A DNA stretch of 59,665 nucleotides from JBCDAP01 sp038747915 (GTDB taxonomy: Bacteria; Planctomycetota; Phycisphaerae; Phycisphaerales; UBA1924), in NCBI GenBank assembly GCA_038747915.1, contig JBCDJJ010000013.1:1-59665 (forward strand). The letters are read 5' to 3'. Made by a program: the position numbers and the translations under genes. This document shows positions 27,377-35,823 of this stretch, piece by piece (positions within the stretch are counted from its first letter, which is position 1; each line of letters starts with the position of its first letter). Below the pieces are notes generated by a model that ran no database searches, was not told the DNA's origin, and was given only the letters and a program-made list of their open reading frames with translations.

Positions 27377-27913
27377 ATGACCGACTCCACCCCGGCCACC
27401 GCCTTCCGACGATCCGCGTGGTCACCGCGCCAGAAGGTCGTCCGCGCCCTCTGGAGCACATTCGCCGTGCCGCTCTGGCGAATGCTCCCACCCCTCCGCG
27501 CCCCACTCCTGAGGCTCTTCGGCGGCACCATCGGGCGTCGGTGTACGCTCGCCTCGTCCGTCCACATCGAGATCCCCTGGAACATCACGCTCGGTGACGA
27601 TGTGCTCGTGGCCGACCGCGTCATCTTGTACTCACTCGGCCCGATCACCGTCGGGAACGGGTGCGTACTCGACTATCGGACCCACCTCTGCGCCGGCACG
27701 CACGACTTCACCGACCCAAACTTCCCACTCCTCCGCCCCCCGATCACCATCGGCGCGAACTCCTTCCTCGGGGCCGACGTCTATATCGCGCCCGATGTCG
27801 AGATCGGCGAGGGCTCCCGCGTCGCTCCGCGCTCGAGCGTCCACAAGTCTTGCCCGCCCGGGTCGCACCTCCGCGGGAACCCGGCCAAACTCATCGAAGA
27901 CCCGTCCGCGTGA
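27377..27913 (+). CDS. Hexapeptide acyltransferase (WcaF-like), copy 1
   Basis: A 178-residue protein of the WcaF/colanic acid acetyltransferase group. After an N-terminal helix with Trp and Pro (ALWSTFAVPLWRMLPP) the beta-helix begins near residue 50; it carries SSVHIEIPWNITLGDDV, YSLGPITVGNGCVLDYRTHL and the catalytic-histidine motif CAGTHDFTDPNFPLLRPPI (about 110-128), which is shared with the gene at 29453. The ATG at 27377 is divergent from the sulfotransferase gene. Its stop overlaps the next GTG (GTGA). Predicted to O-acetylate a sugar of the repeat unit. Confidence 0.85.
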   Translation: MTDSTPATAFRRSAWSPRQKVVRALWSTFAVPLWRMLPPLRAPLLRLFGGTIGRRCTLASSVHIEIPWNITLGDDVLVADRVILYSLGPITVGNGCVLDYRTHLCAGTHDFTDPNFPLLRPPITIGANSFLGADVYIAPDVEIGEGSRVAPRSSVHKSCPPGSHLRGNPAKLIEDPSA

Positions 27914-28455
27914 ACACCGCTGCACGCCAACTCGCCTGGACACTCCTCGGCGCCCCCGCCCTCCGCCTCTCCTACCACAACCTCTACGCATTCCGGCGCT
28001 GGCTCCTTCACCGATTCGGCGCCACACTCGGCGATCGGTGTCGTATCCGCTCCACCGCCACCATCGACCGCCCCTGGCTCGTCACCATCGGCGAGCGCGC
28101 CATCGTCGGCGATCATGCCCACCTCCGCGGCTCGTCCTCCATCCATATCGGCGACCGCACCACCATCTCCCAGATGGTCGTGCTGTGTACCGACGAACTG
28201 ACGCACGACGGCACGTCCACCACCACGCCTATCCATGTCGGACACGACTGCTGGGTCGCAGCCGACACCCACGTGCGCCCCGGTGCGCACATCGCCGACG
28301 GCACCCTCGTCGGCGCCCGCTCGCTCGTCGAGGGCGAGCTGCCACCGTGGACCATCGCCGCGGGCGAACCCGCGCTCCCGCGTCGCCCTCGGCACCTCGC
28401 CGGCCGCTCGCCCGAGCACCCGCCCGCTCCAGTGCATCCGGCGGCCACCCCGTGA
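27910..28455 (+). CDS. Hexapeptide acyltransferase (WcaF-like), copy 2
   Basis: A 181-residue beta-helix acyltransferase related to its neighbours. It shares the N-terminal LGAPALRLSYHNLYAFRRWL with the gene at 29453 (LGAPVFRLTFHNWYALRAAL) and the repeats TIDRPWLVTIGERAIVG. The equivalent of the catalytic CAGTHD motif reads LCTDELTHDGTST, so the first histidine is not in the usual place and activity is uncertain. Both ends are coupled by GTGA overlaps, to the copy before and to the GT2 gene after. It may act with them on the same acceptor. Confidence 0.78.
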   Translation: MNTAARQLAWTLLGAPALRLSYHNLYAFRRWLLHRFGATLGDRCRIRSTATIDRPWLVTIGERAIVGDHAHLRGSSSIHIGDRTTISQMVVLCTDELTHDGTSTTTPIHVGHDCWVAADTHVRPGAHIADGTLVGARSLVEGELPPWTIAAGEPALPRRPRHLAGRSPEHPPAPVHPAATP

Positions 28456-29372
28456 CCACCCCGCTCGACATCATCATCCTCACCCACAACGAGGCGGCGA
28501 ACCTCCCGCACGCGCTCGACTCCCTCACTGATGCCGCACCACGCGTCTTCATCGTCGACTCGGGCTCGACCGACGCCACGCCCGACATCGCGCGCGCACA
28601 CGGCGCCACACTCGTCCACAACCCCTGGCCCGGCTACGCCGCTCAGCGGAACTGGGCCCTCGCCAATCTCCCCCTCGAGTCGCCGTGGACCATGTTCCTC
28701 GACGCCGACGAACTGGTTCTCCCCGAACTCCGCGATGAGATCGATGCACTCCTTGGTGGCGAGCCCGAGCACGCTGCGTACTACGTCAACCGCTATTTCA
28801 TCTTCATGGGCGCGCGGATCCGACGGTGCGGCTACTACCCCTCATGGAACATCCGCCTCTTTCGCCGCGGTGTTGCCCGGTACGAAGACCGCGAGGTCCA
28901 CGAGCACGTCATCGTTGACGGCTCGACCGGATATCTGAGCGGCCACCTCCACCACGAAGACCGCCGAGGCCTCGAGCACTACATTGCCAAGCACAACCGC
29001 TACGCCACACTCGAAGCCCGCGAGATCTTCAAAGAGCGGCACAATCTGAACACGCCACCGGACCAACACGGCAGGGGAGGGAGGAAAGCCGAGTCGCTCA
29101 CCCGCTCCGTCGCCCTCCGCCGATTCCTGAAGAGGCGTGTGCTCCCGGCCATCCCCGCGCCGTTCTTGTTCCGCTTCCTCTACATGTACATCCTCAAGCT
29201 CGGCATCCTCGACGGCCGCGCCGGCTTCCACTTCTGCACCCTGATCGCCGCCTACGACCTCTTTGTCTCCCTCAACCTGAAAGAACTCGAACGCCTCGCC
29301 CGCCAGCACGACCCACAGACCGCCCTCGAACACGCCCGCCCGAGCACCGGCCTCGCCGAACACACACCATGA
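28452..29372 (+). CDS. Glycosyltransferase family 2 (WaaE-like)
   Basis: A 306-residue GT2 enzyme. LDIIILTHNEAANLPHALDS (5-24) is the GT2 start, VDSGSTDATPDIARAHGA follows, the metal-binding motif is MFLDADELV and SWNIRLFRRG (about 133-142) with EDREVHEHV is typical of the lipopolysaccharide core glucosyltransferase (WaaE/KdtX) type. The C-terminal part has a hydrophobic region (LFRFLYMYILKLGILDGRAGF), suggesting membrane association. GTG at 28452 overlaps the upstream stop. The order acetyltransferase, acetyltransferase, GT2, acetyltransferase suggests a module decorating one side branch. Confidence 0.85.
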   Translation: MTTPLDIIILTHNEAANLPHALDSLTDAAPRVFIVDSGSTDATPDIARAHGATLVHNPWPGYAAQRNWALANLPLESPWTMFLDADELVLPELRDEIDALLGGEPEHAAYYVNRYFIFMGARIRRCGYYPSWNIRLFRRGVARYEDREVHEHVIVDGSTGYLSGHLHHEDRRGLEHYIAKHNRYATLEAREIFKERHNLNTPPDQHGRGGRKAESLTRSVALRRFLKRRVLPAIPAPFLFRFLYMYILKLGILDGRAGFHFCTLIAAYDLFVSLNLKELERLARQHDPQTALEHARPSTGLAEHTP

Positions 29373-29391
29373 GCGCAACACCCTCCACACG

Positions 29392-29432
29392 ACACCGACG
29401 CTGAACCGACGAAGTCAGTGAAGCGCCTGGCA
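29392..29432 (+). repeat. 41-base direct repeat, copy A
   Basis: The segment ACACCGACGCTGAACC and following bases match 30075-30115 at 35 of 41 positions. The two copies flank the acetyltransferase gene at 29453, one before its start and one after its stop. No coding potential is seen. Confidence 0.6.
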
Positions 29433-29452
29433 GGCATCGCCATCCCCGACCC

Positions 29453-30031
29453 ATGCCCCCCACCCCGAACCAACCCAACGTCACCGACACCGACCTCGCC
29501 CGCGCCCGCTCCCCATACACGACCAAGGAAAAGGTTGCCCGTGTCCTCTGGTCGCTCCTCGGGGCTCCCGTCTTCCGCCTCACTTTCCACAACTGGTACG
29601 CGCTCCGCGCCGCCCTCCTCCGCCTCTTCGGCGCGACCATCGCGGGGCACGTGCGCCTCCGCCCGTCCGTCCGCATCGAGCAGCCCTGGAACCTCACCAT
29701 CGGCCCCAACACCGCGGTCGGCGACCGAGCCATCCTCTACTGCCTCGGCCCGATCACCCTGGGCCGCAACGTCTCCATCTCGCAGCAGGCCCACCTCTGC
29801 GCCGGCACGCACGACCACACCCACCCCGACCTCCCACTCCTCCGCCCGCCCATCACCGTCGAGGATGAGGTCTGGATCGCTGCCGACGCCTTTGTCGGAC
29901 CAAGCGTCACCGTGCGCACCGGCGCGGTGGTCGGCGCCCGAGCCGTGCTCGTCAAAGACGCCGACCCCTGGACGATCTATGCCGGTAACCCAGCCCGCCC
30001 CATCAAGCCCCGCCCCACACCGAACCAGTGA
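29453..30031 (+). CDS. Hexapeptide acyltransferase (WcaF-like), copy 3
   Basis: A 192-residue WcaF-like beta-helix acyltransferase. It shares the N-terminal helix LGAPVFRLTFHNWYALRAAL with the 27910 gene and the active-site CAGTHDHTHPDLPLLRPPI with the 27377 gene, so it looks like a complete version of both. IYAGNPARPIKPR closes the protein as in WcaF. The ATG at 29453 lies 81 bases after the preceding stop, without a clear ribosome site. A 41-base repeat flanks the gene on both sides. Likely function is O-acetylation of a glycan sugar. Confidence 0.84.
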   Translation: MPPTPNQPNVTDTDLARARSPYTTKEKVARVLWSLLGAPVFRLTFHNWYALRAALLRLFGATIAGHVRLRPSVRIEQPWNLTIGPNTAVGDRAILYCLGPITLGRNVSISQQAHLCAGTHDHTHPDLPLLRPPITVEDEVWIAADAFVGPSVTVRTGAVVGARAVLVKDADPWTIYAGNPARPIKPRPTPNQ

Positions 30032-30037
30032 CCGGTA

Positions 30038-30058
30038 GTGGGAGCGTCTCGTTCCCAC
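30038..30058 (+). terminator. Hairpin after the third WcaF-like gene
   Basis: GTGGGAGCG and CGTTCCCAC form a nine-pair stem (one G-U pair) around the triloop TCT, starting seven bases after the TGA at 30029-30031. A partial copy of the same design is at the left window edge. No T-run follows, so it may be a dispersed repeat rather than a terminator. Confidence 0.5.
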
Positions 30059-30074
30059 GAACGCAGCACTCAAA

Positions 30075-30115
30075 ACACCGATGCTGAACCGACGAAGCCG
30101 GTGAAGCGTCCAGCA
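30075..30115 (+). repeat. 41-base direct repeat, copy B
   Basis: Second copy of the 41-base repeat (copy A at 29392-29432), 35 of 41 identical, in the gap before sat. Confidence 0.6.
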
Positions 30116-30218
30116 CCCGCGCGCACACGCCGCGCCGCTACACTGCTCGGCCGGTCGTCCGACCGTGACCCGAACACACACGTTCCACCCCTGCAACCCC
30201 TCCAGAGCGAGCTGCGAT

Positions 30219-31403
30219 ATGTCCCACCTCATCACCCCTCACGGCGGAACGCTCGTCAACCGCGTCGCCGACTCGGCCCGTGCCGCCGAACTCACCGCCG
30301 AGGCCGCTTCACTTCCTCGCATCGATCTCTCCGCGAAGCAGTCGTGCGATGTTGAGATGATCGCCATCGGCGCCTTCTCCCCGCTGACCGGCTTCATGGG
30401 CGAGAAGGACTTCCGCTCGGTCATCGACTCGATGAAGCTGACCTCTGGCGACATCTGGCCGATCCCGATCACCCTCTCGGTCGCCGAGGGCACCGCCAAG
30501 GCCAGCGACCGCGTTGCGCTCTACGCCAAAGACTCCGGCGGCAACGATGTGCTCCAGGCCGTCATGACCGTCGAGGAGACCTACGCCCACGACACCGCCA
30601 AGGAAGCCACGATCTTCTTTAACGCGCCGGGTGACGATGACGGGCAGCACCCCGGCGCCGAAGCGGTGAAGGCCGAGGGCCCGCTCTGCCTTGCGGGCCC
30701 GATCGAAGCGGTCACCGTGTGCGTGGACCCCAACGGCCCCGAGGCGTTCCTGGACCACCGCCTCACCCCCGCGCAGACCCGCGCCAAGTTCACCGAGCTC
30801 GGCTGGTCCACCGTCTCCGCCTTCCAAACCCGCAACCCCATCCACCGTGCGCACGAGTACCTCTGCAAGTGCGCCCAGGAGATCACCGACGGCATCCTGA
30901 TCCATCCGCTTGTCGGCGAAACCAAGCCGGGCGACATCCCCGCCGATGTGCGCATGAGCTGCTACCAGACGCTCATCGAGAAGTACTTCGTCCCCAAGCA
31001 CACCCTCTTGAGTGTCATGCCCGCTGCGATGCGCTACGCCGGCCCGCGTGAAGCGATCCTCCACGCGCTGGTCCGCAAGAATTACGGAGTCACCCACTTC
31101 ATCGTCGGCCGCGACCACGCCGGAGTCGGCTCCTACTACGGCACCTACGACGCCCAGACGATCTTCGATCAGCTCGACCCCGCCAACCTCGCCATCGAGC
31201 CGCTCAAGTTCGAGCACGCTGCCTGGTCCCACACGGCCCAGGGCATGGTCTCGGGCAAGACCTTCCCCAAGCTCGAGGGCGACCAGGTGTTCCTCTCGGG
31301 CACCAAGGTCCGCGAGATGCTCAAGAACGGCGAGAAGCCGCCCGCCGAGTTCACACGCCCGGAGGTCGCCGAGGTTCTCATCAAGTGGGCCCAGTCCGCC
31401 TGA
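30219..31403 (+). CDS. sat: Sulfate adenylyltransferase
   Basis: Activates sulfate with ATP to adenosine 5'-phosphosulfate (APS). The 394-residue protein is the single-chain Sat type, with IGAFSPLTGFMG, the substrate-binding QTRNPIHRAHEY (QxRNP and the HxxH pair, about 202-213), MRYAGPREAILHALVRKN and the GRDHAGVG loop. Start is the ATG at 30219, as an upstream in-frame extension to 30165 lacks homology. No kinase domain is fused; APS kinase is the separate cysC at 38911. It stands within a run of glycosyltransferase genes ending in a sulfotransferase, which points to sulfation rather than reductive assimilation. Confidence 0.95.
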   Translation: MSHLITPHGGTLVNRVADSARAAELTAEAASLPRIDLSAKQSCDVEMIAIGAFSPLTGFMGEKDFRSVIDSMKLTSGDIWPIPITLSVAEGTAKASDRVALYAKDSGGNDVLQAVMTVEETYAHDTAKEATIFFNAPGDDDGQHPGAEAVKAEGPLCLAGPIEAVTVCVDPNGPEAFLDHRLTPAQTRAKFTELGWSTVSAFQTRNPIHRAHEYLCKCAQEITDGILIHPLVGETKPGDIPADVRMSCYQTLIEKYFVPKHTLLSVMPAAMRYAGPREAILHALVRKNYGVTHFIVGRDHAGVGSYYGTYDAQTIFDQLDPANLAIEPLKFEHAAWSHTAQGMVSGKTFPKLEGDQVFLSGTKVREMLKNGEKPPAEFTRPEVAEVLIKWAQSA

Positions 31404-31431
31404 TCACACCGCCCAGCCGCGGGGCACACTG

Positions 31432-32610
31432 ATGCGCATCGTCCACTGCCTCCGCCGAGTGAAGCTCGAAGACGGCGGTGTGGTCCGCTGCGTGCTCGAC
31501 CTCGCCGGTGCGCTGGCCGATGCGGGGCACGAGGTCACGCTCTTCACCGCCGATGCGTCCGATGTGCCGCACGAATGGCGCAAGTCGTCGACCGACACGG
31601 TATGCCCGCGCGTGGTCGAACTCCCGCTCGACGCCGGTCCGTCCGGCACGCTGGTGGCGGACACCGCCTCGCGCGCACGCGAAGCGTTCACCAACGCCGA
31701 TATCGTCCACCTCCACACCGCCTGGTACTCGTCCAACCCGCCGCTGGCCCGCCTGGCCACGCAGACCGACACGCCCTACGTCGTGTCCATCCACGGCATG
31801 CTCGACGACTGGTCGATGGCCCAGCGGCACCTCAAGAAACGCCTCTACCTCGTCCTCCGCGGCCGCGCCATGCTCGAACGTGCGGCCTTCGTCCACTGCA
31901 CCGCCGAGGCCGAGAAAGACCAATCACAACGGTGGTACCCCAAGGGCACCCCCCGCGTCGTCCCGCTCATCATGGACCTCGCACCCTTCGAGCATCTGCC
32001 CGGTCCGCACCTCGCGCGCGAAACGTTCCCTGATGCCTTTGCGAGTGGCACCGAGGCGCCGACGATCCTCTTCCTCTCTCGCCTGCACGAGAAAAAGGGC
32101 CTGCACATCCTGATCCCCGCGGTCGCGGCGCTGCACGCTGCGAACGTCCCCGCCACGCTCCTCATCGCGGGCACGGGCGAGCCCGCGTACGAGCGCCGGT
32201 GCCGGGCGCTCGTCGAGCGGCACAACCTGGCCGACCACTGCCACGTCCTGGGTCTCGTCACGGGTGAGACCAAGCTCTCCGTCTACCAAGCTGCGGATCT
32301 CCTCGCGCTCCCCACAGCGCAGGAGAACTTCGGCTTCGTCTGCCCCGAATCCCTCGCCTGCACCACGCCGGTCATCACCACAAAGGGCGTCGACATCTGG
32401 CCCGAACTCGAACGCAGCGGGGGGGCACTCATCGCCGGCGGCACCTCCGACGCCTTCGCCAAAGCCATCGCCGAACTCGCGAGTGATCCCGAGCGCCGCG
32501 CAGCGATGGGCGAGCATGGCCGCGACTGGGTCTTCGCCAACTTCGCCAAAGACGTCGTCCTCTCGCGCTTCGAGTCGATGTACCACGACGCGATCGGAGC
32601 GCGCCCATGA
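31432..32610 (+). CDS. Glycosyltransferase family 4
   Basis: A 392-residue GT-B glycosyltransferase. The N-terminus MRIVHCLRRVKLEDGGVVRC has the glycine-rich acceptor loop; VSIHGMLDDWS follows near 120. The donor half carries ILFLSRLHEKKGLHILIPAV (about 205-224), LLIAGTGEPAY and the E-x7-E type PTAQENFGFVCPESLACTTP (about 293-312). The ATG at 31432 is 28 bases after sat, and the following GT4 gene overlaps by ATGA. Similar proteins work in capsule and O-antigen assembly. Specificity is unknown. Confidence 0.88.
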   Translation: MRIVHCLRRVKLEDGGVVRCVLDLAGALADAGHEVTLFTADASDVPHEWRKSSTDTVCPRVVELPLDAGPSGTLVADTASRAREAFTNADIVHLHTAWYSSNPPLARLATQTDTPYVVSIHGMLDDWSMAQRHLKKRLYLVLRGRAMLERAAFVHCTAEAEKDQSQRWYPKGTPRVVPLIMDLAPFEHLPGPHLARETFPDAFASGTEAPTILFLSRLHEKKGLHILIPAVAALHAANVPATLLIAGTGEPAYERRCRALVERHNLADHCHVLGLVTGETKLSVYQAADLLALPTAQENFGFVCPESLACTTPVITTKGVDIWPELERSGGALIAGGTSDAFAKAIAELASDPERRAAMGEHGRDWVFANFAKDVVLSRFESMYHDAIGARP

Positions 32611-33863
32611 CACCCGACGCCACCACGCCCGCACCACCGAGCGACGATCTCGCCGCCCAGCTCACCGAACTCTCGCCGCTCGACCCCGACAAGCCCACCT
32701 TCCTCGTCGCAGCCTCCTCCCCCTCGCCCTACCGCCTGTCCCAGCACCTGCGGTATGCCCGCGAGCTCACCGAGGTGAACCTCGTCTCCCTCTTCATCGA
32801 TCACCAGAACTGGCAGCCGTGGTCGACCGACCTCCCACCGGAGATCCGCCCCCTCGTCGTCTCGCGCGGCACCGGCCAGAACCAGGGCGGCCCGCTCGCC
32901 AACCTCGCGAAGGGCACCCGTGTGCTCGAGGTGGTCGACCGGCTCGCACCCGTCGCGGTGCTGCTGACCGGCTACAACTCACTCGGCAAGCTCCGCATCC
33001 TCGACGGGCTGCGCACCCGCCGCATCCCCTGCATGCTCTTCGCCGACTCCAACATCGTCGCCGACAACGCGACAGGCCCCAAGCTCGCCCTCAAGAAGCT
33101 GCTCGTGCGGTGGGTGATCAACCGCACCGGTGCCCTCCTCCCCTGCGGCACCCAGGGCCGGCGATTCTTCGAGCGCTACGGCGGCCGAGCCGACAACATG
33201 TTCTTCGTCCCGCACGGCCCCAACTTCGACGAACTCGCCACCATCACCGATGCCGATGTCAGCGCTGCCCTCGCCAAGCACACCATCCCCGAGGGTCGTC
33301 AACGGGTCATCTACTGTGCCCGTATGGTCGAGGTGAAACGCCCCGACCTGCTTGTCGACGCGTTCATCGCGATCGCAGACGAACGCCCCGACCTCGACCT
33401 TGTCATGGTCGGCGATGGCCCGCTCCGCGAAGGTCTCGAGCACCGACTCCCCGCACCGATCTCGCCCCGTGTCCACTTCACAGGCTTCGTCAACGACGCC
33501 CGTGAGATCTACGCGCTGTACCGCGCAGCCGACCTCTTCGTCCTGCCCAGCAAATGGGAGCCGTGGGGCGCCGTCGTGCCCGAAGCCGTCGGGTGCGGGT
33601 GCGCCATCATCGCCTCCGATGCGGTCGGCGCCGCCCCCGACCTCGTCGAAGACGATGTCAACGGCTACCAGTTCCGCTCACAAGACCTCCGCGACCTGAC
33701 CGACACACTCCGCAAGGCCACAGAGCCCGACGCACTCACTCGGCTCCGCGCGGGCACCAAGACGGTCCTCGAGCGCTACCGCACCACGCACGACTCGGTT
33801 ATCAACATCCGCCGGGCCCTGCACCACGTCGGGGCGATCACCCCTTCGGAGCCCACGCCGTGA
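32607..33863 (+). CDS. Glycosyltransferase family 4
   Basis: A 418-residue GT4 protein. The N-terminal extension is Pro- and Ala-rich; TFLVAASSPSPYRLSQHLRY starts the Rossmann half. Motifs in the donor half are RVIYCARMVEVKRPDLLVDA (about 232-251), VMVGDGPLREGLEHRL and LPSKWEPWGAVVPEAVGCGC (about 312-331) with the E-x7-E pair. Start and stop overlap the flanking genes (ATGA upstream, GTGA with the sulfotransferase downstream), giving a three-gene coupled run. It may build the acceptor for the adjacent sulfotransferase. Confidence 0.88.
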   Translation: MTPDATTPAPPSDDLAAQLTELSPLDPDKPTFLVAASSPSPYRLSQHLRYARELTEVNLVSLFIDHQNWQPWSTDLPPEIRPLVVSRGTGQNQGGPLANLAKGTRVLEVVDRLAPVAVLLTGYNSLGKLRILDGLRTRRIPCMLFADSNIVADNATGPKLALKKLLVRWVINRTGALLPCGTQGRRFFERYGGRADNMFFVPHGPNFDELATITDADVSAALAKHTIPEGRQRVIYCARMVEVKRPDLLVDAFIAIADERPDLDLVMVGDGPLREGLEHRLPAPISPRVHFTGFVNDAREIYALYRAADLFVLPSKWEPWGAVVPEAVGCGCAIIASDAVGAAPDLVEDDVNGYQFRSQDLRDLTDTLRKATEPDALTRLRAGTKTVLERYRTTHDSVINIRRALHHVGAITPSEPTP

Positions 33864-34750
33864 CACTCCCCGACTTCCTCGTCATCGGCGCCATGAAGTC
33901 GGGCACCACCACGGTCTACCACGATCTGCTCACACAGCCGGGTGTCTTCGCCCCGCTCGACAAAGAGCCCGAGACGCTCTGCACCGACGAGGTCCTCACA
34001 CCCACCGGCCTCGCAGCCTATGAGAAGCTCTTCAAGCCCTCGAAGCCGGGCGACCTCTGCTTCGAGGCGTCGACCGCCTACGCCAAGCTGCCCGACTTTG
34101 CTGGCATGGCCGAGCGCGCCGCCCGGCTCCGCGATGAGCACACCAAACCCACCAAAGCCGTCTACATCGTCCGCGACCCCATCAAACGCCTGATCTCACA
34201 CCACCACCACGAATACTCAGAGCGCGCAATGCCCGCGGATGTCAACGAAGCGGTCGAGAGCTTCCCGCGCCTCGCCAACTACTCCAAGTACGCGATGCAG
34301 GTCGAGCCCTGGATCAATGCGCTCGGCCGCGAGAACGTTCACATCATCCTCTTCGAGCGCTACATCGCCGACCGGGCCGCGGGCCTGGCAGCCCTCTGCA
34401 CCTTCCTCGGCCTCACGCCCGACCTCTCGACGCTCGACACCGCCCGCGCCTCCAATACCTCCGAGGGCAAGCCCGTCCACAACCCCTTCTCGCGATTCGT
34501 CGCGAACAACCCGCTCTACCGCGTTCTCATCCGCCACAAGCTGCCCGACTCCTGGCGCACCGGCCTCCGGGCACTCATCTCGAGCACCGCGCCGCCGCGG
34601 CCACCCGGACCATCGCCCGACACGATCGCCCGCGTGCGCACCGAGATCGAGGACGACATGCGCCGGTTCGCCGAGATCCTGGATGAGCCGCACCCAATCT
34701 GGCCCGCGCCTCACTCCCCACCAGGCTCGGGCAGCACCAGCTCCACATAA
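33860..34750 (+). CDS. Sulfotransferase, carbohydrate/heparan-type
   Basis: A 296-residue sulfotransferase. FLVIGAMKSGTTTVYHDL (6-23) is the 5'-phosphosulfate-binding loop and AVYIVRDPIKRLISHHHHEY (about 97-116) the 3'-phosphate site. The pattern GAMKSGTT with VRDP-KR is that of carbohydrate sulfotransferases such as heparan and N-deacetylase/sulfotransferase-like enzymes, distinct from the other sulfotransferase at 26370. A GTG at 33860 overlaps the GT4 stop. Its 3' end overlaps the convergent endonuclease/phosphatase-like gene by 40 bases. It probably sulfates a sugar of the polysaccharide or its precursor. Confidence 0.87.
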   Translation: MTLPDFLVIGAMKSGTTTVYHDLLTQPGVFAPLDKEPETLCTDEVLTPTGLAAYEKLFKPSKPGDLCFEASTAYAKLPDFAGMAERAARLRDEHTKPTKAVYIVRDPIKRLISHHHHEYSERAMPADVNEAVESFPRLANYSKYAMQVEPWINALGRENVHIILFERYIADRAAGLAALCTFLGLTPDLSTLDTARASNTSEGKPVHNPFSRFVANNPLYRVLIRHKLPDSWRTGLRALISSTAPPRPPGPSPDTIARVRTEIEDDMRRFAEILDEPHPIWPAPHSPPGSGSTSST

Positions 34751-35823
34751 ACCCCGTGGTGGTCCGAGCCGGGGATCGGCACCGTCCGCCACTCGCGCAC
34801 GCGCACACCCCGCGACACCAGCACCGCGTCGATCGAGACCGACATGGGCCACGGCAGAGCCGATGGCCATGTGCCCGCGCCACCCCACAACGGCTTCGTC
34901 TCGACCAAGTCGAGTGCGCGCTCGAGCATCCGCCGGCGCGCGCCCGTGGGTGTGTCGTTCATATCGCCCGCGATCACGATCACCGGCGGCGCACCGTCTT
35001 CCTCTTCGACCTTCGCGGCAAAGGCCCTCACCTTCTCGATCGCATCCCGGAGCCGCTCCTGCCCCCTCGCCCACCGCTCCGGCGACTTGGGCGACTCGGG
35101 GAACGTCCCACCGAATACAAACGTGCCGAATGCACCGCGGATCTCCGCGAGCCGAAGCCGCCCACCAACCAGCGCACGACCCGGATTCGGACGCCTCGGC
35201 CATCCGGCCCATTGCTCGTGCTTGCTCAGGATCACCGCGAAGCCCGGCCCCGCGCGGTCGGGCACGTGCGCATGCGGCCAGCGCTCGCGCACCGACGAAT
35301 CCGCGCGGAGCAGCTCCACCGTCTCCCAGTTCGGCTCCACGAAGAACGCCACATCCGGATCAAACTCTCGCAGGATCGCACCCATCTCCGGACCGATCGA
35401 GTTCTGAGGCCGCACGTTCATCGTGAGCACACGCACCACGCGTTCGGCGCTAGACCCCGCCGGCGCCGCTTCGGCGCGCGGCACACCCGCGACGCGACCA
35501 AGCCCAAGCATCGCAGCACTCACGCACACCAGCGCCGCCGCCCAACGCCGCGCCACCGAGGACGCGAGCGCACCGACCAGCACACCGATCACCGCCTGCG
35601 CCGTCAGCGCGAGCAGCAACGCTGTCACGAAGTACTCGTCCGGCGTCGGCACCAGCGCCGGCAACACAAGCGGACCCGACGCCGCCACCGCGATCACCCA
35701 CACCACAACCGTCACAAGTACCGAGCGTCGCGTCTTGGCGACCTCGGCAGCACCGACCTCGGGACGCACAGACACCTGTCCCTCGCCGGTTGGCTTGAGT
35801 GATTCGGGGGGTGCAGCGGTCAT
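34711..35823 (-). CDS. Membrane-anchored endonuclease/exonuclease/phosphatase-fold protein
   Basis: A 370-residue protein of the PF03372 fold. Three hydrophobic segments (about residues 33-58, 64-90 and 93-115) precede the catalytic domain, which would face the periplasm. The domain shows VLTMNVRPQN (about 132-141), FFVEPNWETVE, the metal and phosphate residues AGDMNDTP (about 285-292) and the closing GSDHHGVYVEL. The ATG at 35823 follows GGGAGAG. The last 40 bases overlap the convergent sulfotransferase gene. The fold includes nucleases, sphingomyelinases and lipid or sugar phosphatases, so a role such as removing phosphate from a lipid carrier is possible but not shown. Confidence 0.8.
   Translation of the reverse strand: MTAAPPESLKPTGEGQVSVRPEVGAAEVAKTRRSVLVTVVVWVIAVAASGPLVLPALVPTPDEYFVTALLLALTAQAVIGVLVGALASSVARRWAAALVCVSAAMLGLGRVAGVPRAEAAPAGSSAERVVRVLTMNVRPQNSIGPEMGAILREFDPDVAFFVEPNWETVELLRADSSVRERWPHAHVPDRAGPGFAVILSKHEQWAGWPRRPNPGRALVGGRLRLAEIRGAFGTFVFGGTFPESPKSPERWARGQERLRDAIEKVRAFAAKVEEEDGAPPVIVIAGDMNDTPTGARRRMLERALDLVETKPLWGGAGTWPSALPWPMSVSIDAVLVSRGVRVREWRTVPIPGSDHHGVYVELVLPEPGGE

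Noticed and set aside
27377..30031. Mobile element or transposon remnant between the 41-base repeats.
   Set aside because: No transposase, inverted terminal repeats or target duplication is seen; only the direct repeats remain as evidence, reported separately.
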